A stretch of DNA of 64,000 nucleotides from Riemerella anatipestifer ATCC 11845 = DSM 15868 (GCF_000252855.1 NC_017045.1:1550001-1614000), one strand, 5' to 3'. Shown: positions 17,552 through 26,972, counted from the first letter of the stretch. The notes: generated by a model from the sequence alone, not told the origin. Made by a program: numbers and translations.

Positions 17552-20158
17552 TTAGAATGTGAAGCTCACAGAAGCAGACCATGTTCTTCCGAAACCAAAG
17601 AAGACCTGGTTAGAAGTGTCTAAACCTTTGTAAGTGTTGTTCTTCAAATAAGCATCATACTGTTGTTGGGCTGTAGCGCCAGTAGCAGTATTATCATTGA
17701 AATCAGCTAGAGTTTTGGTATGGTTGTTAGTTCTAGCTTCAGCAATGTAAGTGGTGTCAAGTACATTGTAAATATTTCCTGTAAAAGTAAAAGCATTTCT
17801 ATTATTCAGCTTTAATTTATAGGAAAGCCCTAAATCCATCAAGTTGTAGCTTGGTAATTTAAGAGACCCCTTGTGATTTGCAGAGGTAAAGCTACTGGGA
17901 TTGATATCAGCATATAAATTATCTATATATCTCCAGTCTGCGTTGAATGATAATCCATCTACAGGTCTAATAGCTAGTCCTAAATTTGATGTTATCTGAG
18001 CTGAGTTACCTACTTTTACACCATCTAGATAAAGTGTAATTTGGTCTACAGCCTTGTTGTTAGCACCTAAAATAGGAGCATTGCTGTCATCAAAATAGCT
18101 TGCAGAAACATTTCCTTTATATTGCCAGTTTCCTGCAGAGAACATACCTGTTAATGATAATAATTTAGAAAGTTTATACTCCATATCTACCTCTATACCA
18201 TGGTGAACTTGAGTTACCCCAAAGATATTGGCGATCCCTAATATGGTTTGAGCCTTACCATTAGCATCTTTTAATATAGGGTAGTTTCCTTGAGCATCTG
18301 GCGTTGCACTATAATCATACAAACTAAACTCATTTCTATTAGAGATTACTCTATCTCCCCAATGTGTTCTGTAAAGGTTTAAGTTAGCATTAAAATTACT
18401 AGATCTAAAACTATATCCTATCTCTGTTCCGAAGATTTTTTCATTCGTAAGGTTAGGGTTTAGGTAGTTTCTGTTGTTAGGATATACTGCATCAAAAAAT
18501 GGCTGACGCTCATAGTATCCAACATTAGCAAACACATTATGATTTTCGTTGATGTTATAGTTAGCACCTGTCTTTATATTAAATCCGATAAGATTGTTAA
18601 ATCCTGTTTTGGTTTTCATTGCGGATTTAGGATTTGTAGCTACGGCCAATGTACCTGGTAGTAAAAAATGGTCTATTCTTTGGAATGATTGGTTAGATAT
18701 AGACCCTTGGAAGAATGCTGATAACTTGTCGTTAGTATATTCTACTTGACCAAACACTCCTCCCCAAAGAACTTCACCATCATTGTTATAAGAAATAGCC
18801 TCATGGTTTATTTTGGCAAAAGGATTCCAAGGTGCTCTATCTGTATAGGTTGTTGTAAGTCGTCTAGTAGAGTTAGCTAGGCTTTTGTTGGCTGTGTCTG
18901 TATAAGAAGTAGCACTTAGCAAATCGTTCAATACTTGATAGTGCATTCCCTTATAATATCTACCATCTAAACCAACACTCATTTTTAAATTAGAATTAAA
19001 TTTATGAGTGAAATTAGTTAAGAATCCATACCAGTCGTGTTGATTGATACCAGATCTTCTAAGAATTTTAGGAGCGTTAGGGTTGGCAGAGTTATCTGCT
19101 ACCATTTGGTCTATATTTAATTGACCGTTAGTCATTCTATATCCCTCCAAATTTCTTGCAATAAGAGGGCTAGTTCCACCACCGCCTCTTCCCCAAGAGC
19201 CGTAGATTACGGTTGCTAGATCATTGTTAGAATTAATCTTCCAATTCCAGTTAAACATGGCTACCGGCTTGTGGTAGTAGTTTACCCACCAAGCATATTT
19301 TTCTCCATTAAGATAACCCCAATCTGCGTTGTAGCGTCTGTTAGGTTTTCCATCTGTACTATACTTTATGTAGTCAGCTATGGTAACTTGGTTTCTTCTT
19401 TGTTCGTGCCATTGTGGAGCACCCGTGATTGTAAACTGGAAATCGTGGGTTTTATTAGGTTGGAATCCTAATGCAAAGTAATAGTTATATCCTTCAAAAT
19501 CTGTCCCGTCAGCGTACATTGCTCCCGCTGTTCTACTCATTAAGAACGAAGAAGACCAACCTTTTTCATTTTTACCTGTATTGTATGAGAATAATGATTT
19601 GTGATATCCGTTATTACCTACACCTACAGTTACTATCCCTTGTTGTTTTTTATCTGCAGCTCTTGAAACAATGTTAATAGTTCCTCCCACAGAAGCAATA
19701 GCTAATTTGGAAGCACCAAGACCTCTCTGAACTTGCATTGCAGATGTAACATCAGAAAGCCCAGCCCAGTTAGACCAGTATACTTTGCCGTTTTCCATAT
19801 CGTTAACAGGCATACCGTTAATCATTACAGCAATATTTTCTTGTGCAAAACCTCTAATGTTTATTCTAGAGTCTCCAAAACCACCACCACTCTTTGTTGC
19901 ATAAACAGATGGTGTGGAGTTAAGAATTTCAGGGAACTCTTGGTTACCCATTTTTTCTACGATTTTAGACTCTTTAATAGTGGAAACAGCTACAGGTGTT
20001 TTTCTGTCTTTGGCAATATCTGCTACCCCTGTAAGAACTACGGTCTCAATATCTTTAGACCTTGCTGAATCTTTTACCGACTGTGCGAAATAAACACTTG
20101 CAGTAGAGAGTGTTACTACGGCTGTAAATGCCGTCTTTCTTAAAGCATTAATTTTCAT
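17552..20158 (-). CDS. TonB-dependent receptor
   Basis: An 868-residue outer-membrane receptor. A signal peptide (about 1-26) leads directly to a TonB box-like DIETVVLTG and the plug (about 55-190). The plug shows RINIRGFAQENIAVMINGMPVND and GGTINIVSR. There is no CarboxypepD-like N-terminal domain, unlike the Oar-type receptor next to it. The barrel is rich in Tyr/Trp/Asn and ends WSASVSFTF. The substrate is unknown, and no transport or siderophore gene is adjacent. Although it shares promoter and terminator sequences with the neighbouring Oar-like gene, the proteins differ in length and domain layout. Confidence 0.92.
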   Translation of the reverse strand: MKINALRKTAFTAVVTLSTASVYFAQSVKDSARSKDIETVVLTGVADIAKDRKTPVAVSTIKESKIVEKMGNQEFPEILNSTPSVYATKSGGGFGDSRINIRGFAQENIAVMINGMPVNDMENGKVYWSNWAGLSDVTSAMQVQRGLGASKLAIASVGGTINIVSRAADKKQQGIVTVGVGNNGYHKSLFSYNTGKNEKGWSSSFLMSRTAGAMYADGTDFEGYNYYFALGFQPNKTHDFQFTITGAPQWHEQRRNQVTIADYIKYSTDGKPNRRYNADWGYLNGEKYAWWVNYYHKPVAMFNWNWKINSNNDLATVIYGSWGRGGGGTSPLIARNLEGYRMTNGQLNIDQMVADNSANPNAPKILRRSGINQHDWYGFLTNFTHKFNSNLKMSVGLDGRYYKGMHYQVLNDLLSATSYTDTANKSLANSTRRLTTTYTDRAPWNPFAKINHEAISYNNDGEVLWGGVFGQVEYTNDKLSAFFQGSISNQSFQRIDHFLLPGTLAVATNPKSAMKTKTGFNNLIGFNIKTGANYNINENHNVFANVGYYERQPFFDAVYPNNRNYLNPNLTNEKIFGTEIGYSFRSSNFNANLNLYRTHWGDRVISNRNEFSLYDYSATPDAQGNYPILKDANGKAQTILGIANIFGVTQVHHGIEVDMEYKLSKLLSLTGMFSAGNWQYKGNVSASYFDDSNAPILGANNKAVDQITLYLDGVKVGNSAQITSNLGLAIRPVDGLSFNADWRYIDNLYADINPSSFTSANHKGSLKLPSYNLMDLGLSYKLKLNNRNAFTFTGNIYNVLDTTYIAEARTNNHTKTLADFNDNTATGATAQQQYDAYLKNNTYKGLDTSNQVFFGFGRTWSASVSFTF

Positions 20159-20178
20159 AAGATTTATTATATCTAAAA

Positions 20179-20231
20179 TAAGTTTTTCGGCGGCAAATAT
20201 CGTTAATTATTTTTTAACTAATTTTAACTTT
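20179..20231 (-). promoter_or_regulatory. Promoter block shared with the neighbouring TonB receptor gene (copy B)
   Basis: Matches 17308-17360 at 50 of 53 positions, only 21 nt upstream of the start codon. It contains GATATTTG as the likely -7 element and GTTAAAATTAGTTAAA upstream of it. Outside the block the two upstream regions diverge. Confidence 0.65.
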
Positions 20232-20419
20232 GGGTTGTTTTTTTTAATTTAATTGAATAAGAGAGTTTTTGTTGTGTCTAACTGTTTGTTTTCCATTATT
20301 TTATGTTGATTGTTCTTTGTGTTTAATATTATGTGTAGGATAATTTTAATGCCACTTTTTTGCTAAATAGTTAACGGATAAAAGAATGTTTCTGTTCTGA
20401 GAATTATAATGAAAGCAAA
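20232..20419. other. AT-rich spacer between receptor promoter and nitroreductase terminator
   Basis: Part of a 352-base gap between the receptor and nitroreductase genes. Besides the promoter block and the terminator listed separately, it contains only AT-rich sequence with no frame or hairpin I would call. Confidence 0.6.
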
Positions 20420-20447
20420 AATACCGATACATATTAGTACCGGTATT
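20420..20447 (-). terminator. Terminator of the nitroreductase gene
   Basis: An 11-bp stem with one G-U pair (AATACCGATAC / GTACCGGTATT) and a 6-nt loop, preceded on the plus strand by an A-rich run. The T-run on the minus strand is moderate. Confidence 0.7.
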
Positions 20448-20510
20448 AAATGATTTTATTTTTTAGATATACAAAACTTACGAGAGCTATTCTGAAGGAA
20501 TAATAGAATG

Positions 20511-21143
20511 TTATTTAATGAATTGAAACAAATCATCAGAAGGTTTTCTTACTTTTTTACCATGTTGAAATAAATCATCGTGAGCTCTATAACCTAATGC
20601 TAAACATACCGTAGGGATTTCCTTAGAAGAATCTATGTCTAAAACTTCTGCTACTTTATGAGCGTCGAATCCCTCCATAGGGCAAGTATCTACTCCCTCT
20701 AAAGCGGCTGAAAATATAAAGTTGCTTAGTAATATGTAAGCTTGTTTTTCATTCCAATAAGGTAGAGTTTCGCTGTTATGTCTATTGATATAGCCTTCTA
20801 CACTATTTCTGAAAGGCTGTAATAGGTCTAGGGAAACTTGGCGTTCTTTAACAATAAGGTCAAAGTAGTTATCTACATAGTTTTTCTCTAATTCCTTTTT
20901 AGAAATAATGACTAATAAATGCGAACAAGTAGAAGTCTGTGAAGGGTTATAAAAAGCTGAAGCTAAATCTTCCTTTTTTGAAGGAGAAGAAATAACTAAA
21001 ACTCTGTAAGGTTGTAGCCCTAGAGAACTTGCAGATAGTCTACCAGCTTCTAATATACGATTTAGGGTTTCCTCTGTAACTTTTTTTTCAGTATCAAATT
21101 TTTTTACAGAGTAGCGTTTGTTTAGTGCGTCTATATAATTCAT
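20511..21143 (-). CDS. Nitroreductase-family NAD(P)H-dependent oxidoreductase
   Basis: A 210-residue FMN-binding protein of the NfsB/nitroreductase fold. It begins MNYIDALNKRYSVKKFD, where the R-Y-S-V-K-K-F motif binds the FMN phosphate. ASSLGLQPYRVLVI follows at residues about 35-50, and CPMEGFDAHKVAEVLD near 160. ALGYRAHDD toward the C-terminus fits the nucleotide-binding end. The start at 21143 is required because the -7 element (21148-21155) lies just upstream and the longer frame would begin before it. Likely roles are quinone or nitroaromatic reduction, but the physiological substrate is unknown. It is divergent from the barrel gene at 21229. Confidence 0.93.
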   Translation of the reverse strand: MNYIDALNKRYSVKKFDTEKKVTEETLNRILEAGRLSASSLGLQPYRVLVISSPSKKEDLASAFYNPSQTSTCSHLLVIISKKELEKNYVDNYFDLIVKERQVSLDLLQPFRNSVEGYINRHNSETLPYWNEKQAYILLSNFIFSAALEGVDTCPMEGFDAHKVAEVLDIDSSKEIPTVCLALGYRAHDDLFQHGKKVRKPSDDLFQFIK

Positions 21144-21147
21144 TCGG

Positions 21148-21155
21148 CAAATATA
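21148..21155 (-). promoter_or_regulatory. -7 element (TATATTTG) for the nitroreductase gene, 4 nt from the ATG
   Basis: An exact TAnnTTTG match. CCGA alone separates it from the ATG at 21143, predicting a leaderless message. Confidence 0.6.
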
Positions 21156-21202
21156 TAAACATTTCTGTAAAAGCATGGTTATTTGTATTTCTCATTTACA
21201 CC

Positions 21203-21210
21203 TATATTTG
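21203..21210 (+). promoter_or_regulatory. -7 element (TATATTTG) for the BamA/TamA-like gene
   Basis: An exact TAnnTTTG match with a TTG at 21183-21185, 17 nt upstream, as a candidate -33 element. The ATG lies 18 nt downstream. Confidence 0.65.
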
Positions 21211-21228
21211 CAGATATAAAACACAAAA

Positions 21229-22839
21229 ATGCAGAGCCTAAAAACTTTTTTTTATTTCCTATGCCTACTGTGGTATACCATAGGCTTTGCACAAGATAAA
21301 AAATATTTTTTACACGATACTACCACTAAGAAAACAGTCATAAAAAAAGACTCACTTTCTGCAGTTAAGTTTTTAGATTCATTGGTAGAAAATAAGTATT
21401 ACTTCACAAAGTTACTCAGAGCAGAAAAAAATGGTAATAGAGTTGATATTTATTTTGATAAAGGACAAAATTATCAACAAGTTTTAGTAAAATTACCAGA
21501 TTCCATAGCGAGTGAATTAGGCTTGAAAGACACATTTGTTACCACAAATCTAGATTCTTTAAAAAAAACTATCAATAAAGCTTATTTAGAGAAAGGTTTT
21601 GCATTTAATCGGGTTAAATCTACCTTTTTAGGTTTAGATGCTACGGGTAAACCAATAGCTAGTATTTCTATAATTAAAGATAAAAAAAGAGTAATAGATG
21701 CTTTCAAAATAAAAGGCTACGATAAAGTGCCAAAACGATTTGTTTATAATTTAGAAAAGGAGTTTAAAGGAAAACTGCACCACTCTACCCAACTGATGGC
21801 TATACATAAACGTCTGCAAAATCATAGTTTTGTTTTATTGGAAAGACCACCTCAGACACTATTTACGCCAGATTCTACACAAGTATTTTTATTTTTACAA
21901 AAAAAGAAAAACAATAGTTTTGATGGTGTTTTAGGATTTGGTAACAACCAGTCCGAAAAACTAACATTTAATGGGACACTTAACTTTAACCTGAAAAACA
22001 TCTTTAATAGTTTTGAAACCCTCAATCTTTTTTGGCAAAGGACACCTAATAGTGGGCAAACCTTTGATGTAGGTATAGAGATACCTTATTTGTTTAATTC
22101 TGATATAGGTACTCAGTTTAAAATGACTATTTTTAGGCAAGATTCTGCTTTTGCTCATGTTAAAATTCAGCCGAGTTTATATTACCAGTGGGAATTTAGA
22201 CATAAGATTGGTGTTAGAGGGAGTTTTGAATTGTCTTCGGTGCTTTCCGAAACTTACAGTTTGGCAAGAGAGTTTAGCCGAAAAGGTGTGGGACTTTGGT
22301 ATGACTACACTGAAAATAGCGACAATGAACTAATGCCATACCTTATGAAAATAAATGCTGAAGCGGATATATTGAATACTCAATATACAGATAATAAGGC
22401 TTCGCAGTGGCGTTATAGGATTTTTGCGGAACGAAACATTAACCTCAAGGGGAAACATTACCTCAATTTGCATCTCAATTCTGCTCGATTGCAAACTAGA
22501 GAAGTATTGTCTATAAATGAATTGTATAGGATAGGCGGTTGGAACTCGTTAAGAGGGTTCAATGAGGAAAGTTTACTTACAAGTGCCTATTTATATGGTG
22601 GTGCAGAGTATCGTTATTTGGTAGGGCAGCAAGCTTTTTTTGATGTTTTCGGGCAACTAGCTCAAGTAAGGGCTTCTGGCAGTAGTATTCATAACTACTT
22701 TTATAGCGTAGGGGCTGGTTTTAATTTTAGATTACCTCTCGGTATTATGAGTTTTCAAATCTCTAATGGTACGGCATTTGGTAATCCGTTCAAATTCAAA
22801 GATACCAAAATACATTGGGGATTGGTTACCCGATTTTAA
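21229..22839 (+). CDS. BamA/TamA-like outer-membrane barrel protein
   Basis: A signal peptide (about 1-22) is followed by an N-terminal region of about 200 residues with POTRA-like alpha/beta pattern (DAFKIKGYDKVPKRFVYNLEKEFKG). A C-terminal barrel (about 230-536) follows, with YRIGGWNSLRGFNEESLLTS, the conserved RG-F type loop-6 motif of the Omp85 superfamily. The sequence ends HWGLVTRF with a terminal Phe. At 536 residues it is shorter than BamA and lacks a full five-POTRA array, so a TamA-like or patatin-less relative is more likely. The client is unknown. Confidence 0.8.
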   Translation: MQSLKTFFYFLCLLWYTIGFAQDKKYFLHDTTTKKTVIKKDSLSAVKFLDSLVENKYYFTKLLRAEKNGNRVDIYFDKGQNYQQVLVKLPDSIASELGLKDTFVTTNLDSLKKTINKAYLEKGFAFNRVKSTFLGLDATGKPIASISIIKDKKRVIDAFKIKGYDKVPKRFVYNLEKEFKGKLHHSTQLMAIHKRLQNHSFVLLERPPQTLFTPDSTQVFLFLQKKKNNSFDGVLGFGNNQSEKLTFNGTLNFNLKNIFNSFETLNLFWQRTPNSGQTFDVGIEIPYLFNSDIGTQFKMTIFRQDSAFAHVKIQPSLYYQWEFRHKIGVRGSFELSSVLSETYSLAREFSRKGVGLWYDYTENSDNELMPYLMKINAEADILNTQYTDNKASQWRYRIFAERNINLKGKHYLNLHLNSARLQTREVLSINELYRIGGWNSLRGFNEESLLTSAYLYGGAEYRYLVGQQAFFDVFGQLAQVRASGSSIHNYFYSVGAGFNFRLPLGIMSFQISNGTAFGNPFKFKDTKIHWGLVTRF

Positions 22840-22880
22840 ACAAGTGATTAAATAAAGACTGAGACATAAATTAAAAATTG

Positions 22881-22888
22881 TATCTTTG
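22881..22888 (+). promoter_or_regulatory. -7 element (TATCTTTG) for the HNH gene
   Basis: An exact TAnnTTTG match, 79 nt before the ATG at 22968. Confidence 0.55.
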
Positions 22889-22967
22889 TAACCCTTTTTT
22901 GATTCTGAAAAATATTTATGGTACACTATTCATAAGGAGTTTTCCGTTATACAGATAGTTGAAAAAT

Positions 22968-23732
22968 ATGAACAATAACGAGTTTGGTAAAGAAGTTTGG
23001 AAGCCTATTGAGTTTGATTTTGAATTTACTAACGATTGTAGATTTGAAGTTTCTAACTTAGGGAGGGTGAGAAGTTTTAATAAAGTTTCACAAGGTAGGA
23101 TTTTAAATGGTTCTACTACTGGAGGATACAAAATAATTAGGCTTAAATTATATAGACCAAGAACAGAAAAAGAGCAGCAAAAGTTTGATGAACTTAAAGC
23201 CGAAATCTCCAATCTGTACAATAAAAGAAGAGAGCATATTAAAAAATATAATGATATAGCAAGCTTTGAAGCGACAACATTGTTGTTAGAAAAAAAGAAA
23301 AAACAGCTAAGTCAAAAATTAGCAAGAAATCTAAAGAAACGAACCATTAACCATCATTTTTTAATACATCGTTTGGTTGCGACTTATTTTCTACCTAAGC
23401 CAAAATCAGAGGAAACTGTTGTAGGGCATTTAGATTTTGATAAAACTAATAATACGGTAAGCAATCTTAAATGGATGACTCCTGAGGAGAATCAAGCCCA
23501 TCAAAATAATAGTCCCAAAGTAATATCAGAACGAAAGTGGCGTAAATACAGAGGAAGCAATCGCACAAAGGGAATGAAATTAACTTCTACCCAAGTTATA
23601 CATATCAAAACTCAACTGAAAAGAAATCGTCCAGTTAAGCAAATTGCAAAGCAGTTTGATATTTCAACTATGCAAGTTTGGCGAATTAAAAGTGGCGAAA
23701 ATTGGGCTCATATCAAAATTCCAGAATCATAG
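22968..23732 (+). CDS. Free-standing NUMOD4 / HNH endonuclease-like protein with C-terminal helix-turn-helix
   Basis: 254 residues from the ATG at 22968; the frame is also open from a TTG at 22959. Residues about 5-45 form a NUMOD4 motif (VWKPIEFDFEFTND and FEVSNLGRVRSF). A charged, probably coiled-coil insert follows (about 65-115). The HNH part (about 120-185) reads HFLIHRLVATYFLP, VVGHLDFDKTNNTVSNLKW and NQAHQ. A C-terminal helix-turn-helix (about 205-250) shows VKQIAKQFDISTMQVWRIKSG. This is the layout of phage and intron-type homing endonucleases, but no intron or phage gene is nearby. It may be a domesticated or solitary selfish endonuclease. The gene has its own promoter and a shared terminator. 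Confidence 0.85.
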   Translation: MNNNEFGKEVWKPIEFDFEFTNDCRFEVSNLGRVRSFNKVSQGRILNGSTTGGYKIIRLKLYRPRTEKEQQKFDELKAEISNLYNKRREHIKKYNDIASFEATTLLLEKKKKQLSQKLARNLKKRTINHHFLIHRLVATYFLPKPKSEETVVGHLDFDKTNNTVSNLKWMTPEENQAHQNNSPKVISERKWRKYRGSNRTKGMKLTSTQVIHIKTQLKRNRPVKQIAKQFDISTMQVWRIKSGENWAHIKIPES

Positions 23733-23754
23733 CTAAAATTATGTTTTTAATAAA

Positions 23755-23793
23755 AAAGAACTCGTTTTGATGATATTCAAAACGAGTTTTTGG
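23755..23793. terminator. Bidirectional terminator between the HNH gene and hflX
   Basis: A perfect 12-bp stem (AACTCGTTTTGA / TCAAAACGAGTT, 23759-23788) is flanked by A-run and T-run. Confidence 0.9.
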
Positions 23794-23797
23794 TTTA

Positions 23798-25018
23798 TTA
23801 TTCTTCTATTTCGGCATCATTGTCATAATACTGAAAAAGGAAATCATTATAAGGAAATCTAGAAATATGTATGCGGTGGACTTCGTCATAGATAAGCTTT
23901 TTCATTTCTGGGAAGTTTTCCTTCGTTAATGCAGAAATAAATACAGTCGGAAATTTAGACTTCGCCATCCAAGTTTTTCTCCATTCATCTAGTGATATAT
24001 TTTTCTTGGTGGCAGGTGTTAAATCATCTTCGTCTTTTTTCTCATAGGAGAAGTCATCTATCTTATTAAAAATCATAATAGCAGGTTTCCTATGAGCATC
24101 TATCTCCTGTAAAATCTGATTTACAGACTCTATATGGTCTTCAAAACTCTCGTGCGAAATATCTACCACGTGTACCAATAGGTCAGCTTCTCTCACTTCG
24201 TCAAGTGTAGATTTGAAACTTTCCACCAATTGGGTAGGAAGTTTTCGGATAAAACCAACGGTATCTGTCAAAAGGAAAGGTAAGTTGCCAATCACTACTT
24301 TTCTTACCGTGGTGTCTAGTGTTGCAAAGAGTTTGTTTTCTGCAAATACTTCCGATTTGGAAATGACGTTCATTAGAGTAGATTTGCCCACATTGGTATA
24401 GCCTACTAAAGCCACACGCACCATTTTTCCTCGGTTATTTCTTTGGGTTGCCATTTGTTTATCAATGGTCTTTAGTTTTTCTTTTAGTAAAGAAATTCTA
24501 TCTCTAATGATTCTTCGGTCGGTTTCAATTTCGGTTTCCCCAGGTCCACGCATTCCGATACCACCTCGCTGACGCTCTAAGTGCGTCCACATACGGGTCA
24601 GTCTAGGGAGTAGATACTCGTATTGTGCAAGTTCTACCTGTGTTCTAGCATAAGAGGTTTGAGCTCTTTGGGCGAAGATATCCAAAATTAAATTTGTACG
24701 GTCTAGTATTTTTACTTCCATTTCCCTTTCGAGGTTTTTAAGCTGTGAAGGCGAAAGTTCGTCATCAAAAATAACGGTTCCTACTTCGTTTTCCTTTACA
24801 AAATCTCTTATTTCCTCCATTTTTCCTTTACCTACAAAGGTTCTGGAGTCTGGTTGAGAAAGTTTTTGGGTGAAACGTTTTTCTACCGTAGCTCCAGCGG
24901 TATAGGCTAAAAATTCTAGTTCGTCTAGATATTCGGTGAGTTTATCTTCGTCTTGGTCTTTGGTAATTAAGCCTACCAAAACAGCTTTTTCATATAAATG
25001 TTCCTTTTTTTCTAACAT
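23798..25018 (-). CDS. hflX: GTPase HflX
   Basis: Ribosome-associated GTPase that splits or rescues stalled ribosomes. The N-terminal HflX domain (about 1-190) includes GKGKMEEI and LSPSQLKNLE, and the linker contains the canonical GGIGMRGPGETEIETDRR. The G domain shows G1 GYTNVGKS, G3 DTVGF, and G4 NKID, then an acidic C-terminal end (DNDAEIEE). At 406 residues it is close to the usual size. It follows mnmA by 16 bp on the same strand and is probably co-transcribed from the promoter at 26276-26283. Confidence 0.97.
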   Translation of the reverse strand: MLEKKEHLYEKAVLVGLITKDQDEDKLTEYLDELEFLAYTAGATVEKRFTQKLSQPDSRTFVGKGKMEEIRDFVKENEVGTVIFDDELSPSQLKNLEREMEVKILDRTNLILDIFAQRAQTSYARTQVELAQYEYLLPRLTRMWTHLERQRGGIGMRGPGETEIETDRRIIRDRISLLKEKLKTIDKQMATQRNNRGKMVRVALVGYTNVGKSTLMNVISKSEVFAENKLFATLDTTVRKVVIGNLPFLLTDTVGFIRKLPTQLVESFKSTLDEVREADLLVHVVDISHESFEDHIESVNQILQEIDAHRKPAIMIFNKIDDFSYEKKDEDDLTPATKKNISLDEWRKTWMAKSKFPTVFISALTKENFPEMKKLIYDEVHRIHISRFPYNDFLFQYYDNDAEIEE

Positions 25019-25034
25019 AAATCTAATTCTTTGA

Positions 25035-26222
25035 TTAAGAAATTACACCGCTCCCCACTAATTCATCTTCTAAATACCAAGCGGCAAATTGCCCTTCTGC
25101 TACGGCAGACTGTGGGTTTTCAAATTCTATGTATAGCCCGTCTTCGTATTTGTGTAAGGTCGCTTTTTCCAATGGTTGACGGTAGCGTATCCTTGCCATC
25201 ACTTCCATTGTTTCGTTGTTTTTCAGCTCTAAATCTTCTCTTACCCAATGAATATCGTTAGGCTCTATCTTGATTACCTTTTGGAATAAACCTGGGAAAT
25301 TTTTGCCTTCCCCTACAAAGATGAGGTTTTCTTTAACATCTCTAGAAATGATAAAACAACTCTCCTTATGCCCACCAATGCCCAGACCTTTACTTTGCCC
25401 GATGGTGAAAAATTGAGCTCCTTGATGTTTACCAATACTCTTACCATCGGATTTTTGGTAAGTGATTTTTTTGGAAAGGTATTTTAATTCTTCATACTTA
25501 TTGCTAAAGCTAGGGCGCGGTTGATGATAGGCTTTAAAATCTTTAAAGATTTCTATGATTTCGCCTTCCTTAGGTTTTAGCTGTTGTTGCAAAAATTGAG
25601 GCAGACTTACCTTTCCTATAAAGCATAACCCTTGGGAGTCTTTTTTGTTAGCAGTTACCAGCCCTATTTCTTTAGCTATTTCTCTTACTTCAGGCTTAGT
25701 AAGTTCTCCAATAGGGAATAGTGCTTTAGAAAGTTGCTCCTGATTGAGCTGGCACAGAAAATAGCTTTGGTCTTTGTTGTGGTCTTTCCCTGCTAAAAGA
25801 TGATAGGTGGTAGTTCCGTTCTCATCTTCTGTGGTGCTTAGCCTTGCGTAATGCCCAGTAGCTACCTTGTCTGCTCCTAAAGAAAGAGCGGTTTTCATAA
25901 ATACATCAAATTTGACTTCTCTGTTGCATAAGACATCAGGGTTTGGGGTTCTTCCTTTTTCGTATTCTTCAAACATATAATCTACGATGCGTTCTTTGTA
26001 GAGTTCGCTCATATCTATTACTTGAAACGGAATGCCTAGCTTTTGGGCAACTAGTAGGGCATCGTTACTGTCCTCAATCCAAGGGCATTCGTCTTCTAGC
26101 GTTACCGAAGCATCGTTCCAATTTCTCATAAATAAGCCGATGACTTCGTGCCCTTGTTGCTGCAAAAGGTACGCTGCTACACTGCTATCTACACCGCCGG
26201 ATAAACCTACAACTACTTTCAT
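25035..26222 (-). CDS. mnmA: tRNA-specific 2-thiouridylase MnmA
   Basis: Thiolates U34 of tRNA-Lys, -Glu and -Gln. The PP-loop motif GLSGGVDSS is at the N-terminus (residues 6-14). The two catalytic cysteines are visible in [10 protein letters not shown] and SQGLCFIGK, and ATGHYAR lies between them. The C-terminal beta-barrel region ends with [20 protein letters not shown]. At 395 residues it has the usual size plus a short insert near residues 220-245. It is the first gene of the mnmA-hflX unit. Confidence 0.97.
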   Translation of the reverse strand: MKVVVGLSGGVDSSVAAYLLQQQGHEVIGLFMRNWNDASVTLEDECPWIEDSNDALLVAQKLGIPFQVIDMSELYKERIVDYMFEEYEKGRTPNPDVLCNREVKFDVFMKTALSLGADKVATGHYARLSTTEDENGTTTYHLLAGKDHNKDQSYFLCQLNQEQLSKALFPIGELTKPEVREIAKEIGLVTANKKDSQGLCFIGKVSLPQFLQQQLKPKEGEIIEIFKDFKAYHQPRPSFSNKYEELKYLSKKITYQKSDGKSIGKHQGAQFFTIGQSKGLGIGGHKESCFIISRDVKENLIFVGEGKNFPGLFQKVIKIEPNDIHWVREDLELKNNETMEVMARIRYRQPLEKATLHKYEDGLYIEFENPQSAVAEGQFAAWYLEDELVGSGVIS

Positions 26223-26275
26223 TTTGATGATTTAAAAATTATAATTATTTCACATATAAATCCGAAATAATACTG

Positions 26276-26283
26276 CAAAGTTA
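26276..26283 (-). promoter_or_regulatory. -7 element (TAACTTTG) for mnmA-hflX
   Basis: An exact TAnnTTTG match, 53 nt upstream of the mnmA ATG. Confidence 0.6.
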
Positions 26284-26368
26284 CAATTTTTAACCTTGTT
26301 TTTAGTAAAACGAAAATGCCAGCACGAAATTTGTAATGTTGAGGTATAAATTAAATTTCTTAAATATT

Positions 26369-26905
26369 ATGAAGTATTTATTAGCTCTAGGGTTAGGTGT
26401 AGTTTCAGTATTTGGTTTTTCTCAAATTCAGACTGCTAAAAGAATAGATTTGGGTAACAAATGGACTTTTGGCGGATATGCTGGGCTTGGTGGTGCTTTG
26501 AGTGGTGGAGGTAGAGCTACCTCATTATTTGTTTCTCCTAGAGTGGGGTATATGGTGTCTCCTAATTTTGAAGTAGGTATGGCGAGTAATCTTACATGGA
26601 CTAATGCTTCTAGTTTTTCTAATACCATGATTGGTGTAGGTCCTTTTGCTAATTATTATTTTGATAGGAAATTTTTTGTGCAAGGTCTATATCAGCATCA
26701 CTTCATCAATCTTAAAAATAAGATAAGCAACGAAAAATATTCAACAAACGAACCTGCTTTGTATCTAGGAGGAGGTTATATGCAACGCTTGGGGAGTAAT
26801 GCTTATATGCAAATAGGAGGTATGTATAATGTGCTTTATAACAAAGATAAAAGCTACTTTAGTAATGCTTTTGTGCCTAATGTTGGGATAGTGTTTGGGC
26901 TGTAA
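26369..26905 (+). CDS. Small outer-membrane beta-barrel protein
   Basis: 178 residues with a signal peptide (MKYLLALGLGVVSVFGFSQ). The mature part has alternating glycine- and aromatic-rich strands (WTFGGYAGLGGALSGG, SPRVGYMVSPNFEVGMAS, LGGGYMQRLGSNAYMQIGG). It ends with a strand (VGIVFGL), as expected of an 8-stranded barrel of the OmpW/OmpX-like class. The start at 26369 is chosen for the signal peptide; the frame is open from 26336. Function unknown. It stands alone between mnmA (divergent) and feoA. Confidence 0.8.
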   Translation: MKYLLALGLGVVSVFGFSQIQTAKRIDLGNKWTFGGYAGLGGALSGGGRATSLFVSPRVGYMVSPNFEVGMASNLTWTNASSFSNTMIGVGPFANYYFDRKFFVQGLYQHHFINLKNKISNEKYSTNEPALYLGGGYMQRLGSNAYMQIGGMYNVLYNKDKSYFSNAFVPNVGIVFGL

Positions 26906-26972
26906 ATTGCTTTACTGATGATTATCATTTTGGTTTTAGTACAAATTATTGTTTAGATTTGGTTTAAATAAC

